From the NCBI RefSeq assembly GCF_041027365.1, contig NZ_JBFTEH010000006.1, positions 186,001 to 250,000 of the forward strand: a stretch of 64,000 nt of DNA, written 5' to 3'. The notes beneath the pieces were generated by a model. It was not told where the DNA came from, made no database searches, and worked only from the letters and a program-made list of their open reading frames with translations. The DNA comes from VKMB-3413 sp041027365. Its GTDB lineage: Bacteria > Pseudomonadota > Alphaproteobacteria > Rhizobiales > Rhizobiaceae. The position numbers and the translations under genes were made by a program. Of the stretch, positions 52,807 through 61,826 are shown piece after piece (the stretch's first letter is position 1; each line of letters starts with the position of its first letter).

Positions 52807-53712
52807 CTACGGCACCAGCGCACCATAGGCGCAGACGACGCGGGCGGCGAGCGCATGGCCCTTCGCCGCCGCCGCCTTCGGACTCTCGCCCGCCAGACGG
52901 GCGGCGAGATAGGCCGCGTTGAAGCTGTCGCCCGCGCCAGTGGAATCGACGACCGTTTCGACCGGGCTCGCGGCGACGGTGACCTCGCCGTCGACGTCCG
53001 AGACATGCGCCGGGCCCGCGGCGTCCTTGACCACCACCTCGCGCACGCCGAGCCCGTGGTAGCGCGCCGCCGTGCGATCGGCGGACGCATCGCCGAAAGC
53101 CGCCGCCTCGTCGGCAAAGCTCGGCAGGCAGATCGTCGCGACCGCCGCCGCCGCCTCGACCGCGGCGCACATGGCCGCGGTATCCGGCCACAGGCGCGGT
53201 CGCAGGTTCGGATCGAAGGCGACCGGCCGGCCGGCCGCCTTGGCGGCAGCCAGATGCCGCAGGAGCCGTGCCCGGTCGGCCTCGGGCAGGATGGCGAGCG
53301 TGATGCCGGAGAAGTAGAAGGCGTTGCCGGCGGCGAAGACGGCCGAGAGATGGTCCTCGTCCGCGGCGAGGCGCTTTGCCGCCGACGTGTCGCGCCAGTA
53401 GGAGAAGCTGCGCTCGCCATTGTCGAGATGGATCATGTAGAGGCCGGGCATCGCGCCGGGCAGGCGCCGCACCGGCTCCGTCCCGATGTTCGACCGCTCG
53501 AAGAAGGCCAGCATCTCGTCGGAGATCGGATCGGTGCCGAGCGCGGAGAGGTAGGCGACGCGCCAGTCGGCCGGCAGGGCCTTGGCGAGATACCAGGCGG
53601 TGTTGAACGTGTCGCCGGCGAAGCCGCGCCGGTAGAGCCCGTCGCCGACCGAGGACAATTCGACCATGCACTCGCCGATCGAGACGATCGCGCTTCTCTG
53701 GGCTTCGTTCAT
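52807..53712 (-). CDS. kdgK: 2-keto-3-deoxygluconate kinase-like PfkB-family sugar kinase
   Basis: A 301-aa ribokinase-fold enzyme. It starts with IVSIGECMVELS, holds the substrate region RRGFAGDTFNTAWYLA, and has the ATP/catalytic motif DSTGAGDSFNAAYLA. These match KdgK, which phosphorylates 2-keto-3-deoxygluconate for Entner-Doudoroff-type use of uronic acids. No other pathway genes are near, so fructokinase or another sugar kinase remains possible. The ATG at 53712 gives MNEAQRSAIVSIGECM. Confidence 0.8.
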   Translation of the reverse strand: MNEAQRSAIVSIGECMVELSSVGDGLYRRGFAGDTFNTAWYLAKALPADWRVAYLSALGTDPISDEMLAFFERSNIGTEPVRRLPGAMPGLYMIHLDNGERSFSYWRDTSAAKRLAADEDHLSAVFAAGNAFYFSGITLAILPEADRARLLRHLAAAKAAGRPVAFDPNLRPRLWPDTAAMCAAVEAAAAVATICLPSFADEAAAFGDASADRTAARYHGLGVREVVVKDAAGPAHVSDVDGEVTVAASPVETVVDSTGAGDSFNAAYLAARLAGESPKAAAAKGHALAARVVCAYGALVP

Positions 53713-53804
53713 GCGGTCGGATCCTCGGCTGACGCAAACGGACGATTCGCCCGACCGTTAGCAGAGGCCGCCGCTTCTTAGCCAGTGATCAGCCGCGCCC
53801 GTGA

Positions 53805-54095
53805 TCAGCGGCGGGCGCGGCAGCGCCGATAGGCGGCATCGCCCTGCGTCCGCGCGCGCTGCTCGGTGAAGACCTGGGCGCCGAAGCTGTCGCCGGGGTC
53901 GGACTGGCCGTCATAGTAGTTGGCGGCCGTCTGGCGGGCATATTGCTGGCAGAACGCTTCCGACCCCCGGGGATAGGGATTGGCGGAAATGGTCGCATCG
54001 TAGAAGGGCGAGCCGTTGGCATAGGGCGCGTCGCTCTGGCAGCCGGCAAGGCCGGCCAGAAGCAGCCCACAGGCGGCGAGAACCATGGAACGCAT
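53805..54095 (-). CDS. Small putative lipoprotein
   Basis: A 96-aa protein with a lipobox LAGLAGC at residues about 13-19, so it should be lipidated after cleavage. The mature part is hydrophilic, with YANGSPFYDATISANPYPRG and a C-terminal RARTQGDAAYRRCRARR. No family was recognised. The ATG at 54095 follows GGAG at 9 nt. It is divergent from pabB. Confidence 0.6.
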   Translation of the reverse strand: MRSMVLAACGLLLAGLAGCQSDAPYANGSPFYDATISANPYPRGSEAFCQQYARQTAANYYDGQSDPGDSFGAQVFTEQRARTQGDAAYRRCRARR

Positions 54096-54343
54096 CGGGA
54101 AAGTCTCCATCGATCGGATGAACCGGGCTGACGCTGAGATAGACGGATGGACCAGGCGGCCATCGGCGATCACCGAGGCTTGTTCGAACCGCGTCCTTTC
54201 CGGTGGCGAAAGCGCAATCGTTCGAGGCCTATAACCATCCGCCTGGCACGGCCGTTCCCGCTGCGCGGGCGGCGATCGCATAGCCGGCGAAGGCGACTTC
54301 GACGGGTTTGACGGCGGGAGCGGTTTCTGCCCATCTGCCATCC

Positions 54344-55732
54344 ATGCTCAGCGACGAGATTCCCTTCCTGGCGCCGGAGGTCGCGGCGGCGCGGCTGCGG
54401 CCGCTCGGCGGCCTCGCCCTCCTCGACAGCGCCATGCGCCACGAGACGCTCGGCCGCTACGCCTTCGTCGCGGCCGACCCGTTTGCCACCTTCACGGTGA
54501 ACGCGGACGGCGCCCTGCTGGACGGCAACCGCCTGCCGGGCCCGCCGCTGACGGCGCTCGGCTCCGTCCTCGATCGCTTCCGCTGCGACACCCTCCCCGG
54601 CCTGCCGCCGTTCCAGGGCGGTGCGATCGGCGTCATCGGCTACGATTTCGCCCACCATCTGGAGCGGCTGGCATCGCCTGGGGATCTCGATCCGGCCGAG
54701 CCGAGCCTGCGGCTGAACCTCTACGACACGGTGCTGGCGCTCGACCTTCAGGAGCGTCGCGCCTTCCTGATCGCCTCCGGCCATCCGGCGGAGGGGCCGG
54801 ATCGGCTCGCCCGGGCCCGCGAGCGGCTCGGCGCCTTCCGGCAGGCCTTGTCGCGACCGTCCCGTCACGAGGCGGATGCGGGTCTTCCCTCGCCCGGACT
54901 CGACTGGCGCTCCAACTTCCTCGCCGCCGACTATCGCGCCGCGATCGAGCGGGTGCGCGAATACATCCTCGACGGCGACATCTTCCAGGCGAACATCGCC
55001 CAGACCTTCTCGGCCGCGCTGCCGGAAGGCTTCGACCCGTTCGCGCTCTACCTGAAACTCCGGCGGACCAACGCCGCACCCTTCGGCGCCTATCTCGACT
55101 ATCCCGGCCTGCAGATCGCCTCCTCCTCGCCGGAGCGCTTCCTGAAGCTCGCGGGCCGCGCCGTCGAGGCACGCCCGATCAAGGGCACCGCCAAACGTTC
55201 GGCCGACTCGGCGCAGGACCGGGCGCTCGCCGCGGCCCTCCTCGCCTCGGACAAGGACCGCGCCGAGAACGTGATGATCGTCGATCTCCTGCGGAACGAC
55301 CTCTCGCGCGTCTGCGAGCCGGATTCCGTCGAGGTGCCGGTGCTCTGCGGCCTCGAAAGCTATGCCGCGGTCCACCACCTCACCTCCGTCGTCACCGGCC
55401 GGCTGCGCGGTGGCATGACGGCGACGGATCTCGTCGCGGCGAGCTTTCCCGGCGGCTCGATCACCGGCGCACCGAAAATCCGGGCGATGGACATCATCAC
55501 CGAGATCGAGAGGACCGCGCGCGGAGCCTATTGCGGGTCGATCGGCTATTTCGGCTTCGACGGGTCGATGGACCTCAACATCGCCATCCGCACCGTCAGC
55601 TTTTCCAGGGGCCGGGCGCGGCTGTCCGCCGGCGGCGGCATCACCGTCCTCTCCGATCCGGCGGCGGAATACGAGGAGACCTTCACCAAGGCGATGCGGG
55701 TCTTCGCCGCCTTCGAGGGCGACCGGCCGTGA
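54344..55732 (+). CDS. pabB: Aminodeoxychorismate synthase component I
   Basis: A 462-aa chorismate-utilising enzyme that, with PabA ammonia, makes 4-amino-4-deoxychorismate for folate. PIKGTAKR carries the lysine typical of PabB (TrpE has PIAGT). Later blocks are ENVMIVDLLRNDLSRV, SFPGGSITGAPKIRAM, and AGGGITVLSDPAAEYEET. The ATG at 54344 gives MLSDEIPFLAPEVAA; a TTG at 54308 is an alternative. Its stop codon overlaps the GTG start of pabA. Confidence 0.92.
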   Translation: MLSDEIPFLAPEVAAARLRPLGGLALLDSAMRHETLGRYAFVAADPFATFTVNADGALLDGNRLPGPPLTALGSVLDRFRCDTLPGLPPFQGGAIGVIGYDFAHHLERLASPGDLDPAEPSLRLNLYDTVLALDLQERRAFLIASGHPAEGPDRLARARERLGAFRQALSRPSRHEADAGLPSPGLDWRSNFLAADYRAAIERVREYILDGDIFQANIAQTFSAALPEGFDPFALYLKLRRTNAAPFGAYLDYPGLQIASSSPERFLKLAGRAVEARPIKGTAKRSADSAQDRALAAALLASDKDRAENVMIVDLLRNDLSRVCEPDSVEVPVLCGLESYAAVHHLTSVVTGRLRGGMTATDLVAASFPGGSITGAPKIRAMDIITEIERTARGAYCGSIGYFGFDGSMDLNIAIRTVSFSRGRARLSAGGGITVLSDPAAEYEETFTKAMRVFAAFEGDRP

Positions 55733-56328
55733 CGATCCTCGTCCTCGACAACTACGACAGCTTCGTCTTCAACGTCGCGCGCTATCTCGAGCGGCTGGGA
55801 GCGGAGACGAAGGTCGCGCGCAACGACCGGATCACCCTGGCGGAGGTCGAGGCGCTGTCGCCGGAGGCGATCGTCGTCTCGCCGGGCCCCTGCGCGCCCA
55901 AGGATGCCGGCATCTCGCTGGACCTCGTGCAAACGCTGTCCGGCCGGGTGCCGATCCTCGGCGTCTGCCTCGGCCACCAGGTGATCGGCGCGGTCTTCGG
56001 CGGCACCGTCATGCGGGCGCTGAAGCCGATGCACGGGCGCGCCTCCCGGGTACGACACACCGGCACCGGCCTGTTCGAAGGACTGCGGGAAGAAACGGCC
56101 GTCGGGCGCTACCACTCGCTGATCGTCGAGGAGACGCCGCAGATGCTGCAGGCGCTGGCGGTCGATGCGCGCTCGGCCGAAGGCGAGATCATGGCGCTGT
56201 CGCACCGGGCGCACCCGACATTCGGCGTGCAGTTCCATCCCGAATCCGTGCTGACCGAGAACGGCGCCAGGATCTTCGAGAACTTCCTCACGCTCGCGCG
56301 GCGCTGGCATGACCGACGTCTGGCATAA
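55729..56328 (+). CDS. pabA: Aminodeoxychorismate synthase glutamine amidotransferase
   Basis: A 199-aa class-I glutaminase. The catalytic Cys is in GVCLGHQVIG and the His-Glu pair in VQFHPESVLT; the opening VLDNYDSFVFN is typical of PabA/TrpG. The neighbours pabB and pabC mark it as PabA. Start is GTG at 55729. It overlaps pabC by 20 bp. Confidence 0.93.
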   Translation: MTILVLDNYDSFVFNVARYLERLGAETKVARNDRITLAEVEALSPEAIVVSPGPCAPKDAGISLDLVQTLSGRVPILGVCLGHQVIGAVFGGTVMRALKPMHGRASRVRHTGTGLFEGLREETAVGRYHSLIVEETPQMLQALAVDARSAEGEIMALSHRAHPTFGVQFHPESVLTENGARIFENFLTLARRWHDRRLA

Positions 56329-57169
56329 CGGCCGCTTCGTCGACGCGGCGGGCGCGATCGCGGCGAACGACCGCGGCCTGCTGCTCGCCGACGGCGTCTT
56401 CGACACGGCCCTGGTGCTCGGGGGCCGGGTCTTCCGCCTAGAGGCGCATGTCGACCGCCTCGTAGCGGCCTGCCGGACGCTCGAGATCCCGGTCGCGCGC
56501 GCGGACCTCGACGCTGCGGTGGCCGCGCTCGCCGGGCGCCATGGCAGCGGCTCGATCCGCCTCACCGTCACCCGCGGTCCGGGTCCGCGCGGCCTTTCCT
56601 GCCCGCCGCAGCCGCAGCCGACGATCCTCGGCTCGTCCGCGCCCCTTGCCCCGGCCGCGATGTTCGCCCCGCTGACGCTTTTCGAGACCGCGATCCGCCG
56701 CAACGAGACCTCGCCGCTGTCGCGGCTGAAATCACTTGCCTACCTCGACGCTGTTCTCGCCAATCGGGACGCGCGAAAGGCGGGAGCCGACGAAGCGCTC
56801 TTCGCCAATGGCGCCGGGCGGCCCGTCTGCACGGCGCTCGGCAACCTGTTCCTGCTCGACGGCGACGCCTTGATCACGCCGCCGCTCGAAGAGGGCGTGC
56901 TCGACGGGATCATCCGCGGCTGGATCCTCGGCCATGCCGGCCTGTTCGGATTGTCCGCGCGCGAGGAACCCGTCTCGCGCGAAAGGCTGGCGGCGGGACC
57001 GCTGTTCGTCACCAACAGCCTCAGGCTGATCGCGCCGGCATGCCTGGTCGGCCGACCCCGCCCCGCGGATGATCGCCGCGTCGCCGCGCTGATGCAGGGC
57101 CTCTGCGCCGCCCTCGCTGCGGAGTGCGGAACCGATCCACGCGAGCACGGCGCACGGCTTCCAGCGTAG
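56309..57169 (+). CDS. pabC: 4-amino-4-deoxychorismate lyase (class IV PLP aminotransferase fold)
   Basis: A 286-aa fold-type IV PLP enzyme. The PLP lysine is in LSRLKSLAYLDAVLA, and the phosphate loop near TALGNLFLLDG fits the lyase branch. Together with PabA and PabB it completes p-aminobenzoate synthesis in one operon. The ATG at 56309 lies inside the pabA 3' end. A 10-bp hairpin follows the stop codon. Confidence 0.88.
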   Translation: MTDVWHNGRFVDAAGAIAANDRGLLLADGVFDTALVLGGRVFRLEAHVDRLVAACRTLEIPVARADLDAAVAALAGRHGSGSIRLTVTRGPGPRGLSCPPQPQPTILGSSAPLAPAAMFAPLTLFETAIRRNETSPLSRLKSLAYLDAVLANRDARKAGADEALFANGAGRPVCTALGNLFLLDGDALITPPLEEGVLDGIIRGWILGHAGLFGLSAREEPVSRERLAAGPLFVTNSLRLIAPACLVGRPRPADDRRVAALMQGLCAALAAECGTDPREHGARLPA

Positions 57170-57193
57170 CGGAGGGCGGACGCCGCCCTCCGC
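57169..57193. terminator. Shared hairpin between pabC and the DHFR-like gene
   Basis: GCGGAGGGCG (57169-57178) pairs perfectly with CGCCCTCCGC (57184-57193) around a 5-nt loop. It lies between convergent stop codons and could serve both strands, although no T-run is present. Confidence 0.6.
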
Positions 57194-57198
57194 GCACC

Positions 57199-57612
57199 TC
57201 AGCCGCGGCGGAACGTTCCGCCGGCGAGAAGCCAGGCCGGATCGAACCACGTGTCCGCCTCGCCGTCATAGGGCAAGGTGTTGATGTCCCAGTGCCGGAC
57301 ATATTTGGCATAGACGTCCCACACGGCCGGGCCGCCGCCGATATAGACGACGCGATCGGGAAAGCGGCCGAGCACCTCCTCCGGATCGTCCGAGGAATGG
57401 ATCTCGACGAGCGTGCGGTCGCTGCGGACGAAGTCGGGAAAGGAGGCGATCGTCTTCGGCCCGGCGATGAGGACGTGGCCGCGGGTGATCTCGAAGAAGC
57501 GCTCGACATCCTCGGTGAAGACCCGCTCCGGCCGTCCCTCCCAGGGCATGCCGCCATCGAGTCCGAGCTGTCCGCTCCGTCCGATCGCGCAGATCACCCG
57601 CACATCCGCCAT
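57199..57612 (-). CDS. Dihydrofolate reductase-like protein, short
   Basis: A 137-aa protein with DHFR traits: ICAIGRSGQLGLDGGMPW at the start, an acidic residue in TEDVERFFEI, NADPH-site VLIAGPKTIASFP and VVYIGGGPAVWD, and a late EADTWFDP. It would reduce dihydrofolate to tetrahydrofolate. It is about 25 residues shorter than typical FolA, and its active-site loop is altered, so activity is uncertain. Its position convergent with pabBAC supports a folate role. Confidence 0.7.
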   Translation of the reverse strand: MADVRVICAIGRSGQLGLDGGMPWEGRPERVFTEDVERFFEITRGHVLIAGPKTIASFPDFVRSDRTLVEIHSSDDPEEVLGRFPDRVVYIGGGPAVWDVYAKYVRHWDINTLPYDGEADTWFDPAWLLAGGTFRRG

Positions 57613-57857
57613 GCCGATACTCCTTCATCCGATGTCGACCCGCCGCCGCGGCCGGCCCTGACGCTGGGGGCGTACATGCGCCGTACGGGGGCGGGTCGGC
57701 AAGGGACCGGCGGAGCGGACCGGCCGCTCAGGCCCCACGAAACCCCGCTTTCGCCGCGTCCTCGGCCGTCCCCTGCGGGTGCAGGAACCCGCCCGGGGCC
57801 GTTGCATTGATAAACTGCTTAAAAGATTCGTTCGCGGGAACAGTTCATAAGTCAGCC

Positions 57858-58340
57858 ATGGATACGAACTCGATCGAACCCCTCAGCAGAACAAGCATCG
57901 TCGTGGAGTCGCCGCTGATCGTTCCGTCCCTGCTGTCGATCTCGAAATCCACCCGGGCTTTTCTGTCGCTGCTTCTTGCAGAGGCCGGCCTCCATCCAGG
58001 CCAGGACCAGCTGCTCGACCGGCTGGACATCCACAACCCCGTCAACGTCTCCACCCTCGCCGACCAGCTCGCGGTCCGGCCCTCCACCGTCTCCAAGATG
58101 CTCGACCGGCTGATCGACAAGGGACTGGTCAGGCGCACGGCGAGCAACAGCGATGCGCGCCGCACCATGGTCCAGCTGACCGCCGCCGGCGAGCAGGCGC
58201 AGGCGGAAGTCCGGTCGATCTGGCGCCGGCTCGAGACCGACCTGACCAGCACGCTGTCCGACGAAGAGGTCGAGGTGCTCGACCGCTCGCTCGTGCGGGC
58301 CGGTGACCTCCTGACCCAGCGGCTGCGCCGCCTTCGCTGA
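57858..58340 (+). CDS. MarR-family transcriptional regulator
   Basis: A 160-aa winged-helix protein. DNA-binding part: VSTLADQLAVRPSTVSKMLDRLIDKGLVRR, wing SNSDARRTMVQLTAAG. Typical MarR length and layout. The ATG at 57858 gives MDTNSIEPLSRTS. Upstream, an A+T-richer stretch (about 57805-57855) contains AACTG and CAGTT as a wide inverted pair that may be an operator. The target is unknown. Confidence 0.8.
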   Translation: MDTNSIEPLSRTSIVVESPLIVPSLLSISKSTRAFLSLLLAEAGLHPGQDQLLDRLDIHNPVNVSTLADQLAVRPSTVSKMLDRLIDKGLVRRTASNSDARRTMVQLTAAGEQAQAEVRSIWRRLETDLTSTLSDEEVEVLDRSLVRAGDLLTQRLRRLR

Positions 58341-58693
58341 CGCACGGCGCGCGGACGCCGAACGGGAGCATGACCGGGCACGTCCGGCCGGGACTTGCGG
58401 CGGAATCGATCGCCGGTCACCGCGAAGGAACGGCGATCCGGCGGGGCGGAAACGCGGCGGATATCGCGGATTAACCACGCCGATGCCGATCGACGCTTGC
58501 GGCAATTGACTCCGGTTTGCCGGCTTCATAGAGGTCCGTCGACTGACGTCCTTGCAGAGTCTTCGCGAAAGTCCCGCTTGAACAGAGGGATAGGGCGGGA
58601 TGGCCGGGAAGGTCGCTCGCCCTCCGCGAGTTCCGCAGCCGCAGGCCGCCCCCGCCGCCACGAACTCCCTCGCCTCCTTGGAGTTTTCCGGCC
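58341..58693. other. Promoter region of the aldose 1-epimerase gene
   Basis: About 350 bp without a convincing gene. TTGACT near 58506 is a possible -35 element, but no clear -10 follows. I see no repeat or RNA. Confidence 0.3.
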
Positions 58694-59659
58694 ATGACCG
58701 AGACCATCCTGATCGAAAGCGGCGGCATGTCGGCCGAGATCCTTCCGATGGGCGCGTCGATCCGCGCGCTGCGTCCGGTGGGAGTCGAGCATTCGGTCGT
58801 CCTCGGCCTCGAGGACCTCGGGCTCTACGGGCCGGGCAACAGCGACTACTTCGGCGCGACGGTCGGCCGCTTCGCCAACCGGATCGGCAAGGGCCATCTC
58901 GTGGTCGACGGCCAGACCTACGATCTCGCCGTCAACGACCCGCCCAACCATCTCCACGGCGGCCCCGGCGGCTTCTCGACCCGGCTCTGGAGCGTCGATG
59001 AGCGCCGGCCGGACGGCGTGACCCTGTCCTATACCTCCGCCGACGGCGAGGAGCACTATCCCGGCACCCTGCGCGTCACCGCCGATTTCCAGCTGTCGGG
59101 CGACGCCAACGAGCTGGCGATCAGCTATCAGGCGGAGAGCGACCGGGAGACGGTGGTGAACCTCTCCTCGCATCTCTACTTCAACCTCGCCGGCGCCGGC
59201 CCGGTGACGTCGCACCAGCTCGGTCTCGCCGCGAACCATTACCTGCCGATCGACGATGGCACGCTGCCGGACGGGCGCATCCTGTCGGTCGACGACACGC
59301 TGTTCGACTACCGCGCCGGACGCTCGCTCGACGAGCGCCCGCAGCCGCTCGACCACAATTTCTGCCTGGCGGATACCAAGGCGGGAGAGCCGCGGCTGGC
59401 CGCCCGGCTCGCCAGCGGGCAAAGCCGCATCGCCATGGAACTGCTGACGACGGAGCCGGGGTTGCAGGTCTATGACGGCGCCAAGCTCGACGGGACGTTC
59501 CGCGACCTCGCCGGCCGGCCGATCGAGGCCTTCTGGGGTCTCGCGCTGGAGCCCCAGGGCTGGCCGGACGCGCCCAACCGGGCGAACTTCCCCTCAGCGG
59601 TGCTGAGGCCCGGGGAGACCTACCGGCATCGCAGCCTCTATCGCTTCTCGCGCCTCTGA
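58694..59659 (+). CDS. galM: Aldose 1-epimerase
   Basis: A 321-aa mutarotase that interconverts alpha and beta anomers of sugars such as glucose and galactose. The catalytic His is in NHLHGGPGGFS, with SSHLYFNLAG and the general-base glutamate region LEPQGWPDAPN. Length is typical. It stands alone before the opg operon, 173 bp upstream, and may be transcribed separately. Confidence 0.9.
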   Translation: MTETILIESGGMSAEILPMGASIRALRPVGVEHSVVLGLEDLGLYGPGNSDYFGATVGRFANRIGKGHLVVDGQTYDLAVNDPPNHLHGGPGGFSTRLWSVDERRPDGVTLSYTSADGEEHYPGTLRVTADFQLSGDANELAISYQAESDRETVVNLSSHLYFNLAGAGPVTSHQLGLAANHYLPIDDGTLPDGRILSVDDTLFDYRAGRSLDERPQPLDHNFCLADTKAGEPRLAARLASGQSRIAMELLTTEPGLQVYDGAKLDGTFRDLAGRPIEAFWGLALEPQGWPDAPNRANFPSAVLRPGETYRHRSLYRFSRL

Positions 59660-59832
59660 ACCGGATTATTGCACTGCAACAGCCGCTCGCCCGGGCGGCA
59701 TGATGCAGTCACGGCGGAGCGCGGGCCGGCATGAGCTAAATTTCACCTAAAAGCCCACGGGCCGCTATTTAAATGTCGGAATCCTGCATAAAATAAGGGC
59801 CGGCTCTTTCTCGAACCCGACTGTATCTCCCC

Positions 59833-61455
59833 GTGACCGACAAGCGTTCCGCGTCTCGCCGCACTGCACTGAAGCTTGGACTGGCGACCGCTCTCGCCAC
59901 AGTCCTGTCCGACAGGGGATTCGGCGTTTCGCCGGCCGCCGCGCAGGATTCCAAGCCGCCGCAACAGACACCGACGGTCGGCTCGCCCGACAAGAAGTTC
60001 GACTTCGAGGCGCTGTCGGCCCTGATGAAGGATCGGGCCGGCAAGCCCTACCAGGCGCCGGGCACCACGCTGCCCGACGCGGTCCTCAACCTCTCCTACG
60101 ACGAGCACCGGGCCATCCGCTTCCGCCCGGAGCATGCGCTGTGGCGTGCCGAGCCCGTCGAGTTCCATCTGCAGGCGTTCTATCCCGGCTGGATCTTCAA
60201 GGACACGACGACGATCTACATCGGGCAGAACGGCGTCTACAGCCGGCACGATTTCGACCCGTCCGACTTCGAGTACCGCCCGCCGCTCGATCCGAGCAAG
60301 TTCCAGAGCCTGAAGCTGCCGGGCGTGGCGGGATTCCGCATCCACGCGCCGATGAACCGGCCGGACTATTTCGACGAGCTGGTGACCTTCCTCGGCGCGA
60401 GCTACTTCCGCGCGCTCGGCGCCGGCACGCGCTATGGTCTGTCGGCGCGCGGCCTGGCGATCAACACGGCCACCTCCGACACGGAAGAATTCCCGCGTTT
60501 CAGCGCGTTCTACATCCAGCAGCCGGATCCGGGCGACGAGACGATCAGGATCATGGCCGAGCTCGACAGCCAGAGCCTGACCGGCGCCTATCTCTTCACC
60601 ATCACGCCCGGCCACGAGACCGTGATGGAGGTGAAGACCCGGCTGTTCTTCCGCAGCGAGGTCACCCGGCTCGGCATCGCGCCTCTGACGAGCATGTATT
60701 TCTTCGGCGAGAACGACCGCCCCGCCCATGACGACTTCCGCCCGGAAGTCCATGACAGCGACGGCCTGTGCGTCTATCGCGACAACGGCGAGCGGCTCTG
60801 GCGCCCCTTGCGCAATCCGAAGACGCTGGCGCTGTCCTACTTCGAGGAGGTCAATCCCCGCGCCTTCGGCCTCTTGCAGCGCGACCGGATGTTCTCGCAC
60901 TACGAGGACACCGAGGCGCGCTACGACCTGCGCCCGTCGCTGCTGATCGAGCCGATCGGCGACTGGGGCAAGGGCGTCGTGGAGCTGGTCGAGATCCCGT
61001 CGGATTCCGAGGCGAACGACAACATCGTCGCCTTCTGGGTGCCCGACGCGAAGCCGGCCGCCGGCAGTTCGCTGGAGCACAGCTACCGCATGCGCTGGGG
61101 CCTGGACGCGAGCCTGCCCGACCTTCTCGCGGAGGTCTCCGGCACTTATATCGGGGTCGGCGGGAACGCCGCGGACGCGACGGCCGCCACCAAGACCCGG
61201 CGCTTCGCGATCGATTTCGAAGGCGGCACGATCAGTAATTTGCCGGACGATGCAACCATCGAGCCCCTGATCGACGTTCCCAAGAATGCAAGGCTCGTCA
61301 ACAGCGCGGTCTCGCGCCTGCCGAACAAAGGCTGGCGGCTGTCGCTGGAACTTGAGCGTGAGGATTCCCAGGCCGTTGAACTGCGCGTGAAACTTTCCAT
61401 GCTGCAGCGCATTGTCAGCGAGACTTGGCTTTATCAGTGGACAGGCACGAAGTGA
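59833..61455 (+). CDS. opgG: Osmoregulated periplasmic glucan biosynthesis protein OpgG
   Basis: A 540-aa periplasmic protein of the MdoG/OpgG-OpgD family, needed for the OPG backbone. The N-terminus has a twin-arginine signal (SRRTALKLGLA, cleavage near AAAQ at residue 39). The core starts at FDFEALSALMKDRAGKPY and includes YPGWIF, APLTSMYFFGEND and the C-terminal immunoglobulin-like domain. Start is GTG at 59833. It is the first gene of an operon with opgI, opgH and opgC; the next start overlaps its stop by 1 bp. Confidence 0.93.
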   Translation: MTDKRSASRRTALKLGLATALATVLSDRGFGVSPAAAQDSKPPQQTPTVGSPDKKFDFEALSALMKDRAGKPYQAPGTTLPDAVLNLSYDEHRAIRFRPEHALWRAEPVEFHLQAFYPGWIFKDTTTIYIGQNGVYSRHDFDPSDFEYRPPLDPSKFQSLKLPGVAGFRIHAPMNRPDYFDELVTFLGASYFRALGAGTRYGLSARGLAINTATSDTEEFPRFSAFYIQQPDPGDETIRIMAELDSQSLTGAYLFTITPGHETVMEVKTRLFFRSEVTRLGIAPLTSMYFFGENDRPAHDDFRPEVHDSDGLCVYRDNGERLWRPLRNPKTLALSYFEEVNPRAFGLLQRDRMFSHYEDTEARYDLRPSLLIEPIGDWGKGVVELVEIPSDSEANDNIVAFWVPDAKPAAGSSLEHSYRMRWGLDASLPDLLAEVSGTYIGVGGNAADATAATKTRRFAIDFEGGTISNLPDDATIEPLIDVPKNARLVNSAVSRLPNKGWRLSLELEREDSQAVELRVKLSMLQRIVSETWLYQWTGTK

Positions 61456-61775
61456 TGAACACGGCTAACACGATGTCGCATGACGGCGACCAGATCAACG
61501 CCGGTGCCCTGATCGGGCGACCGGATCTTTCCGACGACGTGCTGCTCGACGCGCTGCGTCAGCGGCTGCGGGCGCGCCAGCGTCCCGAGACGGAGGCCGA
61601 AGGCATTCTCGCCGCGGCGACCATGCGGGACGAGGCGGCTTTGGCGCTGATGCAGACCCTGTCGGTTCCGGCACCGGTCGCGCATCTTTCCATGCCGACC
61701 CAGCGCCTGACCGGCCGCTCGCAGCGCCGCTGGCTGACGCTGCCCGCGATCAACGTGTCGTGGAGCCGCGGCTGA
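61455..61775 (+). CDS. opgI: Small protein in the OpgI position
   Basis: A 106-aa protein with no recognised domain and no signal peptide or membrane helix. The N-terminus is hydrophilic (MSHDGDQINAGALIGRP), a middle helix is Arg/Ala-rich, and the C-terminus ends RSQRRWLTLPAINVSWSRG. In Rhodobacter sphaeroides opgG and opgH flank a third gene, opgI, essential for glucan backbone synthesis and not related to E. coli mdo genes; this gene occupies the same slot. Naming is by synteny only. Confidence 0.6.
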   Translation: MNTANTMSHDGDQINAGALIGRPDLSDDVLLDALRQRLRARQRPETEAEGILAAATMRDEAALALMQTLSVPAPVAHLSMPTQRLTGRSQRRWLTLPAINVSWSRG

Positions 61776-61826
61776 TCCCGCAGAGCACTTGCTGTGCGGA
61801 GCGATGAACGTGAGGTGTGACAAAGA

